Assembly: GCF_051954455.1 (NCBI RefSeq)
Contig: NZ_JBQCHS010000012.1
Span: forward strand, 62,001-126,000
DNA length: 64,000 nucleotides
Direction: 5' to 3'
Source of the DNA: Pseudolysinimonas sp051954455
GTDB lineage: Bacteria > Actinomycetota > Actinomycetes > Actinomycetales > Microbacteriaceae
The notes below the pieces were generated by a model that did no database searches, was not told the DNA's origin, and saw nothing but the letters and a program-made list of their open reading frames with translations. Positions 1-6,935 of the stretch are shown piece by piece. Made by a program: the position numbers and the translations under genes. How positions within the stretch are numbered: position 1 is the stretch's first letter; the number at the start of each line of letters is the position of its first letter.

Positions 1-172
1 CCGGCAGCTCCCGGAGGGACCAGCCCGTGATGCCGCCGCCGCACGTCTTGTAGCGGGGGAATCGGGCGCGGTCGACGAGCAGCGTCCGGGCGCCCTGCGC
101 GGCGGCGGCGCGTGCGGCCGCGGAGCCCGCCGGCCCGGCGCCGACGACCACGACATCCCAGCGCTCGGTCAC
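1..172 (-). CDS. FAD-dependent oxidoreductase, geranylgeranyl reductase family (N-terminal part only)
   Basis: Only the first 57 codons lie in the window; the gene runs off the left edge. The N-terminus carries a dinucleotide-binding GxGxxG motif (GAGPAG, residues 11-16) followed by an acidic residue (D33) that should bind the FAD ribose. A CGGG motif at residues 43-46 is typical of geranylgeranyl-reductase-like flavoproteins, which reduce isoprenoid chains such as those of menaquinone or archaeal-type lipids. The GTG start is preceded at 6 bases by a TAGCCT hexamer (179-184, minus strand), so translation is probably leaderless. The substrate cannot be told from this fragment. Confidence 0.75.
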   Translation of the reverse strand, partial: MTERWDVVVVGAGPAGSAAARAAAAQGARTLLVDRARFPRYKTCGGGITGWSLRELP

Positions 173-193
173 GGCACCAGGCTAGGGCGCGGG

Positions 194-625
194 TCAGTCC
201 TCGGGGCGCAGGATCGGCCCGCTCGGCCGCAGCGGCAGCCGATCGAGGTCGTGGGTGACCTCGGTGCGGCCGTGGGGGAGAGGCTCGCCGGCCTCGTCGA
301 GCGCGACGAACACGATTCGCGCGATCGTGAGGATGTCGGCGCGCGTGATCATGTTGCGCACCCGGCAGCGCATCGAGATCGAGGTGCGCCCGAATCCGGT
401 GACCTCGAGCCCCAGCTCGATGAGGTCTCCCTGCCAGGCGGAGCTCACGAACTCGATCTCGGAGAGGAAGCGCGTCACGACCCGCTCGGTGCCGAGCTGG
501 AGGATCGCGAAGATCGACGCCTCCTCGTCGATCCAGCGCAGCAGGCTGCCGCCGAACAGGGTGCCGTGGGCGTTGAGGTCCTCCGGCCGCACCCAGCGGC
601 GCGAGACGGAGTCCGTCGCGGCCAT
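194..625 (-). CDS. Acyl-CoA thioesterase, hotdog fold
   Basis: A 143-residue protein with the hotdog-fold pattern of YciA/BACH-type acyl-CoA thioesterases: an N-terminal NAHGTLFGG segment (about residues 18-26) followed by the central-helix acidic pair DEE, then alternating beta strands. Such enzymes hydrolyse acyl-CoA to free fatty acid and CoA in the cytoplasm. The ATG at 625 is 5 bases past the stop of the upstream exonuclease gene, so the two are almost certainly co-transcribed. I chose this start because the conserved domain begins about 15 residues later and the longer in-frame extension is only an out-of-frame reading of the exonuclease gene. Substrate chain length is unknown. Confidence 0.82.
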   Translation of the reverse strand: MAATDSVSRRWVRPEDLNAHGTLFGGSLLRWIDEEASIFAILQLGTERVVTRFLSEIEFVSSAWQGDLIELGLEVTGFGRTSISMRCRVRNMITRADILTIARIVFVALDEAGEPLPHGRTEVTHDLDRLPLRPSGPILRPED

Positions 626-630
626 GCGCG

Positions 631-1218
631 TCAGCCGGCCAGTGCCACGGGGGGCTGCAGCTGCGAGACGCGGATGCCGGCCATCGTCGCGAGCTCCGGC
701 AGGTCGACCGCACCCCAGCGGTCGGCCGCGTGGATCATGATCGCCGCGCACGCCTCGGAGTCGGCGACCGCGTCGTGGTGCGGGAAGTCCTCGAAGCCGG
801 CGGCCAGCGCCACCATCGGCAGCCGATAGGAGTCGAGGTGGTACGTCTTGCGGGCGAGCTGGAGGCTGCACATGTAGCGGTACTCGGGGACGGCGAGGCC
901 GGTGGCGGTGCAGGCCGCCTTGATCACACCCATGTCGAAGCCCGCGTTGTGGGCGACGAGGATGTCGTCCTCGCAGTACTCGACCAGGTCGACCAGCTGG
1001 TCGGCCCAGCCGAGGGCGTCGACGACCATGTCGGGCGTGATGCCGTGGATGCGAATGTTCCAATCGACGAAGTGGTCGTGCCCGAGCGGCGGCCGGATGT
1101 ACCAGCCGATGCGGTCGACCACCTGACCGTCGCGCACCTTCACGAGCCCGACCGAGCACGCGCTCGCCGCGGAGCCGTTGGCCGTCTCGAAGTCGATGGC
1201 GGTGAAGTCGAGCGGCAT
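631..1218 (-). CDS. DnaQ-like 3'-5' exonuclease (DEDDh)
   Basis: A 195-residue protein formed almost entirely by one exonuclease domain of the DnaQ/RNase T type. ExoI is DFE (D9, E11), ExoII lies in HNAGFDMGVI, and ExoIII is HHDAVADSEA near residue 150, with the histidine of the DEDDh subclass. The family removes nucleotides from DNA or RNA 3' ends using two metal ions. It lacks a polymerase or BRCT partner domain, so it is a stand-alone exonuclease and probably not the replicative proofreader. It is the first gene of a pair with the thioesterase. The hexamer in front of the ATG (GAGAGT) is only a weak match to the leaderless pattern seen elsewhere here. Confidence 0.85.
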   Translation of the reverse strand: MPLDFTAIDFETANGSAASACSVGLVKVRDGQVVDRIGWYIRPPLGHDHFVDWNIRIHGITPDMVVDALGWADQLVDLVEYCEDDILVAHNAGFDMGVIKAACTATGLAVPEYRYMCSLQLARKTYHLDSYRLPMVALAAGFEDFPHHDAVADSEACAAIMIHAADRWGAVDLPELATMAGIRVSQLQPPVALAG

Positions 1219-1309
1219 GGGACGACTCTCGCACCGGGCTCCGACATCCGCCGCCGGAAACGCCGAGAGTCCGCGCTCCGGACGAAGCGCGGGCTCTCGG
1301 TGGTGCCTG

Positions 1310-1570
1310 TCATCGCGGGAGCATCGGCAGGTCGTGCTCGGCCGACCGGGTCCGGATCCGCTCCAGGTCGTGGCGCACCCGGACGAGGTCCTCGTGCGAC
1401 ATGGTGCGGCGGTACCGGGGCTGCGCGTGCAGCGCGGGCCGGCGGCTCCAGCGGATCAGGGCGACGCCGACGTGAAGCGCGACCCGGTCCATCGGGGTGA
1501 CGCGCCGCGGCGGCGGCAGGGCGGACAGCTGCTGGTGCTCGTGACGCTGATCGGTCAGAAGCGTGTTCAT
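1310..1570 (-). CDS. Small basic hypothetical protein
   Basis: An 86-residue, arginine- and histidine-rich protein of unknown function. A hydrophobic stretch (VALHVGVALIRW, about residues 30-41) is followed by a basic tail; small actinobacterial proteins of this shape are common, but I cannot name a family. The start is the ATG at 1570 because GGTGAGGACC precedes it at a normal Shine-Dalgarno distance, while the upstream ATG in the same frame has none. It lies downstream of the 24-residue peptide gene at 1745-1819 on the same strand, with a GC hairpin between them. It is transcribed away from the divergent gene at 1972. Confidence 0.5.
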   Translation of the reverse strand: MNTLLTDQRHEHQQLSALPPPRRVTPMDRVALHVGVALIRWSRRPALHAQPRYRRTMSHEDLVRVRHDLERIRTRSAEHDLPMLPR

Positions 1571-1601
1571 GATGGTGGTCCTCACCGGGAGATGTGTCGA
1601 G

Positions 1602-1620
1602 CCGTCGCGGGTGGCGACGG
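1602..1620 (-). other. GC hairpin in the leader of the 86-residue gene
   Basis: CCGTCGC (1602-1608) and GCGACGG (1614-1620) form a perfect 7-bp stem with a 5-base loop. It sits about 30 bases upstream of the ATG of the 86-residue gene, between it and the upstream small peptide gene. There is no U tract, so I do not call it an intrinsic terminator. Confidence 0.4.
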
Positions 1621-1744
1621 GGTGCCGGCTCACGCGCGCGGATGGCGCGACGGAGCCGTGGACGGGCGGTGGGTGCGCCGAGCCGGGGCCCGGAGCGGCT
1701 TCGTGAGCATCGCCACCGTCGTCGACGGCGGCAGAGGATGCTGC

Positions 1745-1819
1745 TTAGCCGAAGCTGACGGTGAGGACGCCGACGAAGCCGGCGGCGCGGAATGCGCGAT
1801 CAGTGATCTTCGTGACCAT
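1745..1819 (-). CDS. 24-residue small peptide
   Basis: A short ORF missed by length filters. It begins MVTKITDRAFR and ends GFVGVLTVSFG, so a basic amphipathic head is followed by a hydrophobic, glycine-rich tail of about 10 residues. The ATG has one of the best ribosome binding sites in the window (AAAGGAG, 7 bases upstream). A promoter with TTGTGG and TACGGT 18 bases apart lies 42 bases further up. These signals, not homology, are the evidence. It could be a small membrane-associated peptide or a leader peptide for the 86-residue gene downstream; the function is unknown. Confidence 0.55.
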   Translation of the reverse strand: MVTKITDRAFRAAGFVGVLTVSFG

Positions 1820-1860
1820 TTGCCGACTCCTTTCGAGATGTGTCCGGCGGTTCGTCGTCG

Positions 1861-1890
1861 ACCGTAGTGAACAGCGTCCACATGCCACAA
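1861..1890 (-). promoter_or_regulatory. Promoter of the 24-residue peptide gene
   Basis: On the minus strand, TTGTGG (1885-1890) and TACGGT (1861-1866) are separated by 18 bases, a good primary-sigma promoter for a high-GC actinobacterium. Unlike most genes here, it is followed by an ordinary leader of about 40 bases with a Shine-Dalgarno site. Confidence 0.55.
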
Positions 1891-1938
1891 GCGTCCCGGG
1901 CGTGTCGCGCGTCGTCGTGACCCGTTCGTGATGTGGAC
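1876..1938. repeat. Spaced inverted repeat in a divergent promoter region
   Basis: GTCCACAT (1876-1883) and ATGTGGAC (1931-1938) are perfect inverted copies, 47 bases apart. The left copy overlaps the spacer and -35 box of the peptide promoter; the right copy lies just upstream of the -10 box of the gene at 1972. They could be paired operator half-sites controlling both directions; chance is not excluded. Confidence 0.35.
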
Positions 1939-1971
1939 ACGGACCCGGCGGCGGCGGATTAGCGTGGCGGG

Positions 1972-2358
1972 GTGGTCTACGTGCACATCGACCGACGGCG
2001 GGTCGCCGTCGACACCCGCGCCCCGTTCCGGATGGTGAAGCTGCCGGACGAGACCACGCTGCGCGAGGTGATCGAGGCGCAGCTCGCCGACCCCGGCCTC
2101 CCCGTCGCGGAGGAGGGCGTCACCTGGACGCTGAGCGGCGGCGGCATCCCGTTCACCGGCACCGACAGCGCGCCGGCGCTCGGGGGTCCCGGCGAGCACG
2201 AGCTCGCCCGCTTCGTCTACGGCGCTCACCCGGAGCACGAGCGGTCGGTCGTCGAGCTGCGGCCGGGATCGCTCGATGCGGCGCTCGTCGACCTCCCGAT
2301 CCTCAACTCCCATCGCGTCGCGGGACTGTGGTGGGAGCCGGAGTCCGACCTCGGCTGA
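1972..2358 (+). CDS. Hypothetical protein, 128 residues
   Basis: A soluble, acidic 128-residue protein with no transmembrane segment and no family I recognise. It is rich in short strand-like stretches (VYVHIDRRRVAVD at the start, LVDLPILNSHRVAGLWW near the end), suggesting a small mixed alpha/beta domain. The GTG start follows TAGCGT (1960-1965) by 6 bases, the leaderless arrangement. The next gene, ychF, has its own similar promoter 9 bases from this stop codon, so the two need not form one transcription unit. Confidence 0.6.
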   Translation: MVYVHIDRRRVAVDTRAPFRMVKLPDETTLREVIEAQLADPGLPVAEEGVTWTLSGGGIPFTGTDSAPALGGPGEHELARFVYGAHPEHERSVVELRPGSLDAALVDLPILNSHRVAGLWWEPESDLG

Positions 2359-2391
2359 GCCGCGCGGCCCGCGCCCGTAGGCTGGACGACC

Positions 2392-3468
2392 GTGGCTCTC
2401 ACCATCGGCATCGTCGGGCTCCCGAACGTCGGCAAGGCGACGCTCTTCAACGCGCTGACCAAGAACACGGTCCTCGCCGCCAACTACCCGTTCGCGACGA
2501 TCGACCCCAACGTCGGCGTCGTCGACCTGCCCGACCCGCGCCTCCAGGTGCTCGCGGACCTCTTCCACAGCGAGCGCATCGTGCCGGCGGCGGTGAGCTT
2601 CGTCGACATCGCCGGCATCGTGAAGGGCGCGAGCGAGGGGGAGGGGCTCGGCAACCAGTTCCTCGCCAACATCCGCGAGGCCGACGCGATCGCCCAGGTC
2701 GTCCGCGGGTTCGCCGACGCCGACGTCGTGCACGTCGCGGGAGCCGTCGACCCGCAGGCCGACCTCGAGGTCATCACCGCGGAGCTCGCGCTCGCCGACC
2801 TGCAGACCCTCGAGAAGGCGATCACGCGCCTCGAGAAGGAGGTGCGCGGCAAGAAGGCGGAGCCGGCCGTGCTCGAAGCGGCCGTCGCCGCGCAGGACGC
2901 GCTGAACCGCGGCGTGCCGCTGTCGCGCGCGACCGGCATCGAGCTGCCGCTCCTGCGCGAGCTGGGACTGATGACCGCGAAGCCGATCATCTACGTCTTC
3001 AACGTCGACGAGTCGGTGCTCACCGACGACGCCCGCAAGGCCGAGCTCGCGTCGCTCGTCGCGCCCGCGCAGGCGGTGTTCCTCGACGCGAAGATCGAGT
3101 CGGAGCTCATCGACCTCGACCCCGCCGACGCCGCGGAGCTCCTCGCCTCCACCGGCCAGGAGGAGTCGGGCCTCGACCAGCTCGCCCGCATCGGCTTCGA
3201 CACCCTCGGCCTGCAGACCTTCCTCACCGCCGGCCCCAAGGAGTCGCGCGCGTGGACGATCGGCAAGGGCTGGAAGGCGCCGCAGGCCGCGGGCGTCATC
3301 CACACCGACTTCGAGAAGGGCTTCATCAAGGCGGAGATCGTCTCGTTCGAGGACCTGGTCGCTACCGGCTCGATCACGGAGGCCCGCGCCGCCGGCAAGG
3401 CGCGCATCGAGGGCAAGGACTACGTGATGCAGGACGGCGACGTCGTGGAGTTCCGCTTCAACAACTGA
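2392..3468 (+). CDS. ychF: Redox-regulated ATPase YchF (OLA1 family)
   Basis: A 358-residue protein matching the full length of YchF/OLA1, a ribosome-associated P-loop protein of the Obg group that prefers ATP over GTP. The G domain starts with GLPNVGK at residues 9-15; the G3 region reads VDIAGIVKGASEGEGLGN; NVDE stands at the specificity-loop position; and the C-terminal TGS domain is clear (TFLTAGPKESRAW ... DGDVVEFRFNN). The residue after the P-loop lysine, normally the Mg-ligand serine, is alanine (A16, codon GCG). The GTG start lies 8 bases after TAGGCT (2378-2383). There is no partner gene; the gene is probably monocistronic. Confidence 0.93.
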   Translation: MALTIGIVGLPNVGKATLFNALTKNTVLAANYPFATIDPNVGVVDLPDPRLQVLADLFHSERIVPAAVSFVDIAGIVKGASEGEGLGNQFLANIREADAIAQVVRGFADADVVHVAGAVDPQADLEVITAELALADLQTLEKAITRLEKEVRGKKAEPAVLEAAVAAQDALNRGVPLSRATGIELPLLRELGLMTAKPIIYVFNVDESVLTDDARKAELASLVAPAQAVFLDAKIESELIDLDPADAAELLASTGQEESGLDQLARIGFDTLGLQTFLTAGPKESRAWTIGKGWKAPQAAGVIHTDFEKGFIKAEIVSFEDLVATGSITEARAAGKARIEGKDYVMQDGDVVEFRFNN

Positions 3469-3568
3469 CGTACGGTTCTCCAGCCCGGCGACCGCAAGCG
3501 CTCGAAACGAGCCACCTGGGTGGCCCGTATCGTCCGCGGGCGTCCCCGTGGTCGCGTAGCGTCGCGGA

Positions 3569-4171
3569 ATGGACGATACGACGGCGACCGCGTGGACGAT
3601 CGAGGACGCGCAGCGGTACGGCGGCGGCATCCTCACCGGGTCGCGGACCCGACTTCGGGGAGTCCGGGAGAGCGATCTCGAGCCGCTGATCCGCTGGCGT
3701 TCCGAGCCGGCGCTCGACATCCTGCAATCGAGCACCATCGACCCGCCCGCGGAGCACCAGTTCCGCGAGTTCCTTCGCTCGCACGCCTCGGGCCCCTCCT
3801 CACGCGACCGGCGCGGATTCGCCGTCGAGACCGTCGAGGAACCGAATCGGCTCCTGGGGTTCGTCACGCTGAGCGGCATCGAGGCGCAGCACCGGTCCGC
3901 CGAGTTCGCGATCGCGCTGGATCCGAGCAGCGGCGGCCACGGGTACGGGGTCGACGCGACGCGGACAATGGTGCGGTACGGCTTCCGCGAAGTCGGCCTC
4001 CACCGTGTGTGGTTGAACGTGTGGGCCTACAACGACCGTGCGATCCGGACCTACCGCCGTGCCGGTTTCGTCGAGGAGGGGCGCCTCCGGGATGCCGTCT
4101 TCCACGACGGGCGTTGGCACGACGAGCTGGTCATGAGCGCCCTCGCGACCGACCAGGGGTGGTCCGACTGA
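3569..4171 (+). CDS. GNAT N-acetyltransferase, RimJ/RimL type
   Basis: A 200-residue protein with the RimL/RimJ form of the GNAT fold: an RLRGVRESDLEPLIRWRSEP entry segment near residue 27, the acetyl-CoA-binding turn around GGHGYGVDATRTMVRYGF (about residues 131-148), and the NDRAIRTYRRAGFVEEG segment that marks the subfamily. Family members acetylate protein N-termini, amino acids or antibiotics; the substrate here is unknown. About 25 extra residues precede the domain. The ATG follows TAGCGT (3557-3562) by 6 bases, a leaderless start. Confidence 0.82.
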   Translation: MDDTTATAWTIEDAQRYGGGILTGSRTRLRGVRESDLEPLIRWRSEPALDILQSSTIDPPAEHQFREFLRSHASGPSSRDRRGFAVETVEEPNRLLGFVTLSGIEAQHRSAEFAIALDPSSGGHGYGVDATRTMVRYGFREVGLHRVWLNVWAYNDRAIRTYRRAGFVEEGRLRDAVFHDGRWHDELVMSALATDQGWSD

Positions 4172-4219
4172 ATCCCGCGTGACCGCTTGTCGTCGTGCCT
4201 TCCGCGTACGCTCGGCGAC

Positions 4220-4615
4220 GTGACCGAACACGAACTCCACGGGATGTGGACCAAGGCCCGCTGGCACCTCATCACCTCGCAGGTGGCGCCGACGCTGCTG
4301 CTCGCCGCGACCGTCGGGTTCGTGATGGCCGGGCTCGGCCATCAGCCGACGCCGATCCGGCTCGCGGCCGCGCTCATCCTGCTCTCGAGCGGGGTGCTCG
4401 GGTTCGTGATCCAGTTCTCGGCCGCCGCCGAGGCACGGTCGGTGGCCGCGGACCTGGCCCGTGTCGAGGCGCCGAGCGCAGTGACGAAGCGCATCCTCGC
4501 GAACGCCCGCGGGCTCGGCATCGTGACCGTCTTCGCCCCGATCGTCTTCGTGCTCACCTACCTGGCGCTGATCTGGGCGATCTTCGCCCCGCCGGTGCTC
4601 GGCGGGATGCGCTGA
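4220..4615 (+). CDS. Small membrane protein, unknown function
   Basis: A 131-residue protein with four hydrophobic segments (about residues 15-36, 45-66, 90-108 and 112-128), predicted to span the membrane. I recognise no family. I place the start at GTG 4220 because it follows TACGCT (4207-4212) by 7 bases; a TTG 33 bases upstream in the same frame has no supporting signal. The stop is 2 bases before the start of the HAD phosphatase gene, so the two are very likely an operon and may be translationally coupled. Confidence 0.65.
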   Translation: MTEHELHGMWTKARWHLITSQVAPTLLLAATVGFVMAGLGHQPTPIRLAAALILLSSGVLGFVIQFSAAAEARSVAADLARVEAPSAVTKRILANARGLGIVTVFAPIVFVLTYLALIWAIFAPPVLGGMR

Positions 4616-4617
4616 AG

Positions 4618-5238
4618 GTGCTGATCGATCCGGCCGTCGTCGACGCGGCGCTGTTCGACATGGACGGCACCCTTCTCGACTCGAGCGCGGCGGTCGAGGG
4701 ATCGTGGACGATGTTCGCCGAGGAGTACGACCTCGACCCCGCCGATGTCCTCGCCGCGGTGCACGGGGTGCGCGCCGTCGACTCGATCGCGCGCTGGGTC
4801 CCGGCCGACGAGGTCGACGCGGCCACGCGCAAGCTCATCGACCGCGAGATGAGCCTCACCGACGGGATCGTCGAGATCGCCGGCGCCGCCGAACTGCTCC
4901 GGGCGCTCGCCGACGCGACCCTGCCGGCCGCGATCGTGACCTCGGCGCCGCGGGAGCTGGCCATCGTGCGCCTCGAGGCGGCCGGCCTCCCGATCCCGAC
5001 GGTCTTCGTCACGGGCGACGACGTCGACCGTGGCAAGCCCGCCCCCGACTGCTACCTCCTCGCGGCCGAGCGGATCGGTGCCGAGCCGGCGCGCTGCGTC
5101 GTGTTCGAGGATGCGGAGGCCGGCATCCGCGCGGGGCTCGCCGCGGGGGCGCGCGTCGTCGTCGTGGGCGGATACGCCTCCGACACGACCGCGCCCCTGG
5201 AGCGCATCACCGACTACCGCGCCGTCCGGATCTCCTGA
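4618..5238 (+). CDS. HAD-superfamily hydrolase, likely sugar-phosphate phosphatase
   Basis: A 206-residue haloacid-dehalogenase-like hydrolase of subfamily IA. Motif I is DMDGTLLDSS (about residues 15-24), motif II is TSAP, motif III is the lysine in GKPAPD, and motif IV is VFEDAEAGIRAG. A small helical cap lies between motifs I and II, as in YfbT/YniC-type phosphatases acting on hexitol or hexose phosphates; the exact substrate is not readable. The GTG start is 2 bases after the preceding stop. The gene ends just before a long inverted repeat that separates it from the convergent alcohol dehydrogenase gene. Confidence 0.85.
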   Translation: MLIDPAVVDAALFDMDGTLLDSSAAVEGSWTMFAEEYDLDPADVLAAVHGVRAVDSIARWVPADEVDAATRKLIDREMSLTDGIVEIAGAAELLRALADATLPAAIVTSAPRELAIVRLEAAGLPIPTVFVTGDDVDRGKPAPDCYLLAAERIGAEPARCVVFEDAEAGIRAGLAAGARVVVVGGYASDTTAPLERITDYRAVRIS

Positions 5239-5253
5239 GTCCTCTCCCACCGC

Positions 5254-5310
5254 CGAGGAGTCGCGTCACGGGGTCTGTCGGGATCGGAAGCACCGCGTAG
5301 CGACTCCTCG
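5254..5310. repeat. Inverted repeat between convergent genes
   Basis: CGAGGAGTCGC (5254-5264) and GCGACTCCTCG (5300-5310) are perfect 11-bp inverted copies around a 35-base loop. Weaker outer matches (TCCTCTCCC against CGGAGGAGAAGGGA) extend the symmetry. It fills the gap between two convergent genes and may act as a bidirectional terminator or be a dispersed extragenic palindrome. No U tract is present. Confidence 0.5.
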
Positions 5311-5332
5311 ACGCTGGGCGGAGGAGAAGGGA

Positions 5333-6376
5333 CTACAGCGTCGCGATGTCGATGACGAACCGGTAGCGCACGTCGGAGCGGAGCACGCGCTCCCAGGCCT
5401 CGTTGACGTCCTCGGCGCGGATCAGCTCGGTCTCGGGCGCGATGCCGTGCTCGGCCGAGAAGTCCAGCATCTCCTGGGTCTCGCGGATGCCGCCGATCGA
5501 CGAGCCGGCGAACGAGCGACGCTGATTGAAGAGCGCGAAGACCGGGACCTCCATCGGCTCCGGCGGCGCGCCGACGCTCACGAAGGTGCCGTTCAGGGCG
5601 AGGAGACCGAGGTACTTGCGCATCGGCAGCGGCGCCGAGACGGTGTTGATGATGAGGTCGAACGAGTTGCGCAGCTCGCGGAACGTGGCGTCGTCGGAGG
5701 TCGCGCGGTAGTCGTCCGCGCCCATTGCGAGGCCGTCGTCCTTCTTGGAGAGGGTCTGCGACAGCACGGTCACCGTCGCGCCGAACGCGTGGGCGAACTT
5801 CACCGCCATGTGGCCGAGGCCGCCGAGCCCGACGACCGCGACGCGCACCCCGGGCCCCGCGTTCCAGTGACGCAGCGGCGAGTAGGTCGTGATCCCGGCG
5901 CAGAGGAGCGGCGCGACGGTCGCGAGGTCGAGGGCGTCCGGGATGCGGAGCACGAAGTCCTCGTCGACGACGACGTGGGTCGAGTACCCGCCCTGCGTGA
6001 CCGTCCCATCGCGGTCGACGGAGGCGTAGGTGCCGGTGTTGCCCTTCAGGCAGTACTGCTCCTCCCCGGCGAGGCAGTTCTCGCACTCGCGGCAGGAGTT
6101 CACCATGCAGCCGACGCCGACCCGGTCGCCGACGGCGTGCTTCGTCACCTCGGAGCCGACCTCCGTGACGATGCCGGCGATCTCGTGCCCGACGACCTGC
6201 GGGTAGGAGATCTCGCCCCACTCGCCCCGAGCCGTGTGGATGTCGGAGTGGCAGATGCCCGCGTACTTGATCTCGATGAGCACGTCCTTCGGGCCGACGT
6301 CGCGGCGCTCGATGGTGGTCTTGACGAGGGGCTCGGTGGCGGAGGGCGCGGCGTACGCGTCGACGGTCGTGGGCAT
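5333..6376 (-). CDS. Zinc-dependent NAD(P)H alcohol dehydrogenase, YahK/AdhC type
   Basis: A 347-residue medium-chain dehydrogenase. Catalytic zinc ligands appear in GICHSD (near residue 41) and GHE (near residue 63). The structural zinc site is CRECENC plus a fourth cysteine seven residues later (about residues 95-108). The Rossmann motif is GLGGLGHMA near residue 180. This pattern matches the cinnamyl-alcohol/YahK group of broad-range, usually NADP-dependent aldehyde reductases. The ATG follows TAAACT (6383-6388, minus strand) by 6 bases, so it should be leaderless and monocistronic. The physiological substrate is unknown. Confidence 0.9.
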   Translation of the reverse strand: MPTTVDAYAAPSATEPLVKTTIERRDVGPKDVLIEIKYAGICHSDIHTARGEWGEISYPQVVGHEIAGIVTEVGSEVTKHAVGDRVGVGCMVNSCRECENCLAGEEQYCLKGNTGTYASVDRDGTVTQGGYSTHVVVDEDFVLRIPDALDLATVAPLLCAGITTYSPLRHWNAGPGVRVAVVGLGGLGHMAVKFAHAFGATVTVLSQTLSKKDDGLAMGADDYRATSDDATFRELRNSFDLIINTVSAPLPMRKYLGLLALNGTFVSVGAPPEPMEVPVFALFNQRRSFAGSSIGGIRETQEMLDFSAEHGIAPETELIRAEDVNEAWERVLRSDVRYRFVIDIATL

Positions 6377-6439
6377 GCCCCCAGTTTACCGGAGGCGCCC
6401 TCCGGCCCCGGACCGCTCCAGGCGGCGCAGAATCGTGGG

Positions 6440-6919
6440 GTGGACGGACGACCGGCGATCGCGGAGGCGCAGGAGGCGGTAGATGCGGCCGTCGCCGAGC
6501 TCACCGCGAGCGGCGCGCGCGCCGAGGTGCTCGCCGAGTGGCGCACCGGCCGGCGGATCGGACCGCTGCGGCGCCCCGACGCCGTCGCCGCGGTCGGGCG
6601 CGTGTGGCGGCTCGGCGCCCTGCTGCTCGCGCCGGACGGCACCCTCCGCCGCACCGGAGAGGTCATCCAGGCCCAGCCGCTGCGCTTCGACAACCACCAG
6701 TCGAATCGCGCGGCGGTGCGCCGCGAGCTTCGGGTCGCGATCGAGAAGGCTGGGATCCCGGCGGGGGAGACCGTGAACATCGACGCACCCCCGGTCGCCC
6801 TCGCCGACGTGCTCGAGGTCAGCTGGAACGGATCCGGCGAACCCGGCACCCTCGTACCGCTCCCGGTCTACCTCCGCGAGCGCGTCGAGCTGCTCGCGCA
6901 CCCGCCGGGCGGTGCCTGA
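6440..6919 (+). CDS. Hypothetical protein, 159 residues
   Basis: A soluble 159-residue protein with an alpha-helical, alanine-rich N-terminal part (AEAQEAVDAAVAEL), then a strand-rich region (RVWRLGALLLAPDGTLRRTGEVIQA) and a short C-terminal tail. I do not recognise the family, although proteins with this layout occur singly in actinobacteria, often annotated as glutaminase-like or simply hypothetical. The GTG start follows CAGAAT (6428-6433) by 6 bases. The following membrane protein gene has an identical CAGAAT hexamer in front of its ATG, so each may have its own promoter. Confidence 0.6.
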   Translation: MDGRPAIAEAQEAVDAAVAELTASGARAEVLAEWRTGRRIGPLRRPDAVAAVGRVWRLGALLLAPDGTLRRTGEVIQAQPLRFDNHQSNRAAVRRELRVAIEKAGIPAGETVNIDAPPVALADVLEVSWNGSGEPGTLVPLPVYLRERVELLAHPPGGA

Positions 6920-6935
6920 GCGGCAGAATCGGGGC

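Noticed and set aside
1630..1710. 26-codon minus-strand frame between the small peptide and the 86-residue gene
   Set aside because: It has no convincing ribosome site and a low-complexity, arginine/proline-rich product, unlike the neighbouring 24-residue peptide.
1630..3879. Minus-strand 749-codon open frame
   Set aside because: It lies antisense to the 1972 gene, ychF and the GNAT gene, is arginine- and proline-rich and shows no domain. It is a shadow frame of GC-rich coding DNA.
5030..6439. Long in-frame extension upstream of the gene at 6440
   Set aside because: It runs antisense to the alcohol dehydrogenase; the true start is GTG 6440 with the CAGAAT box.
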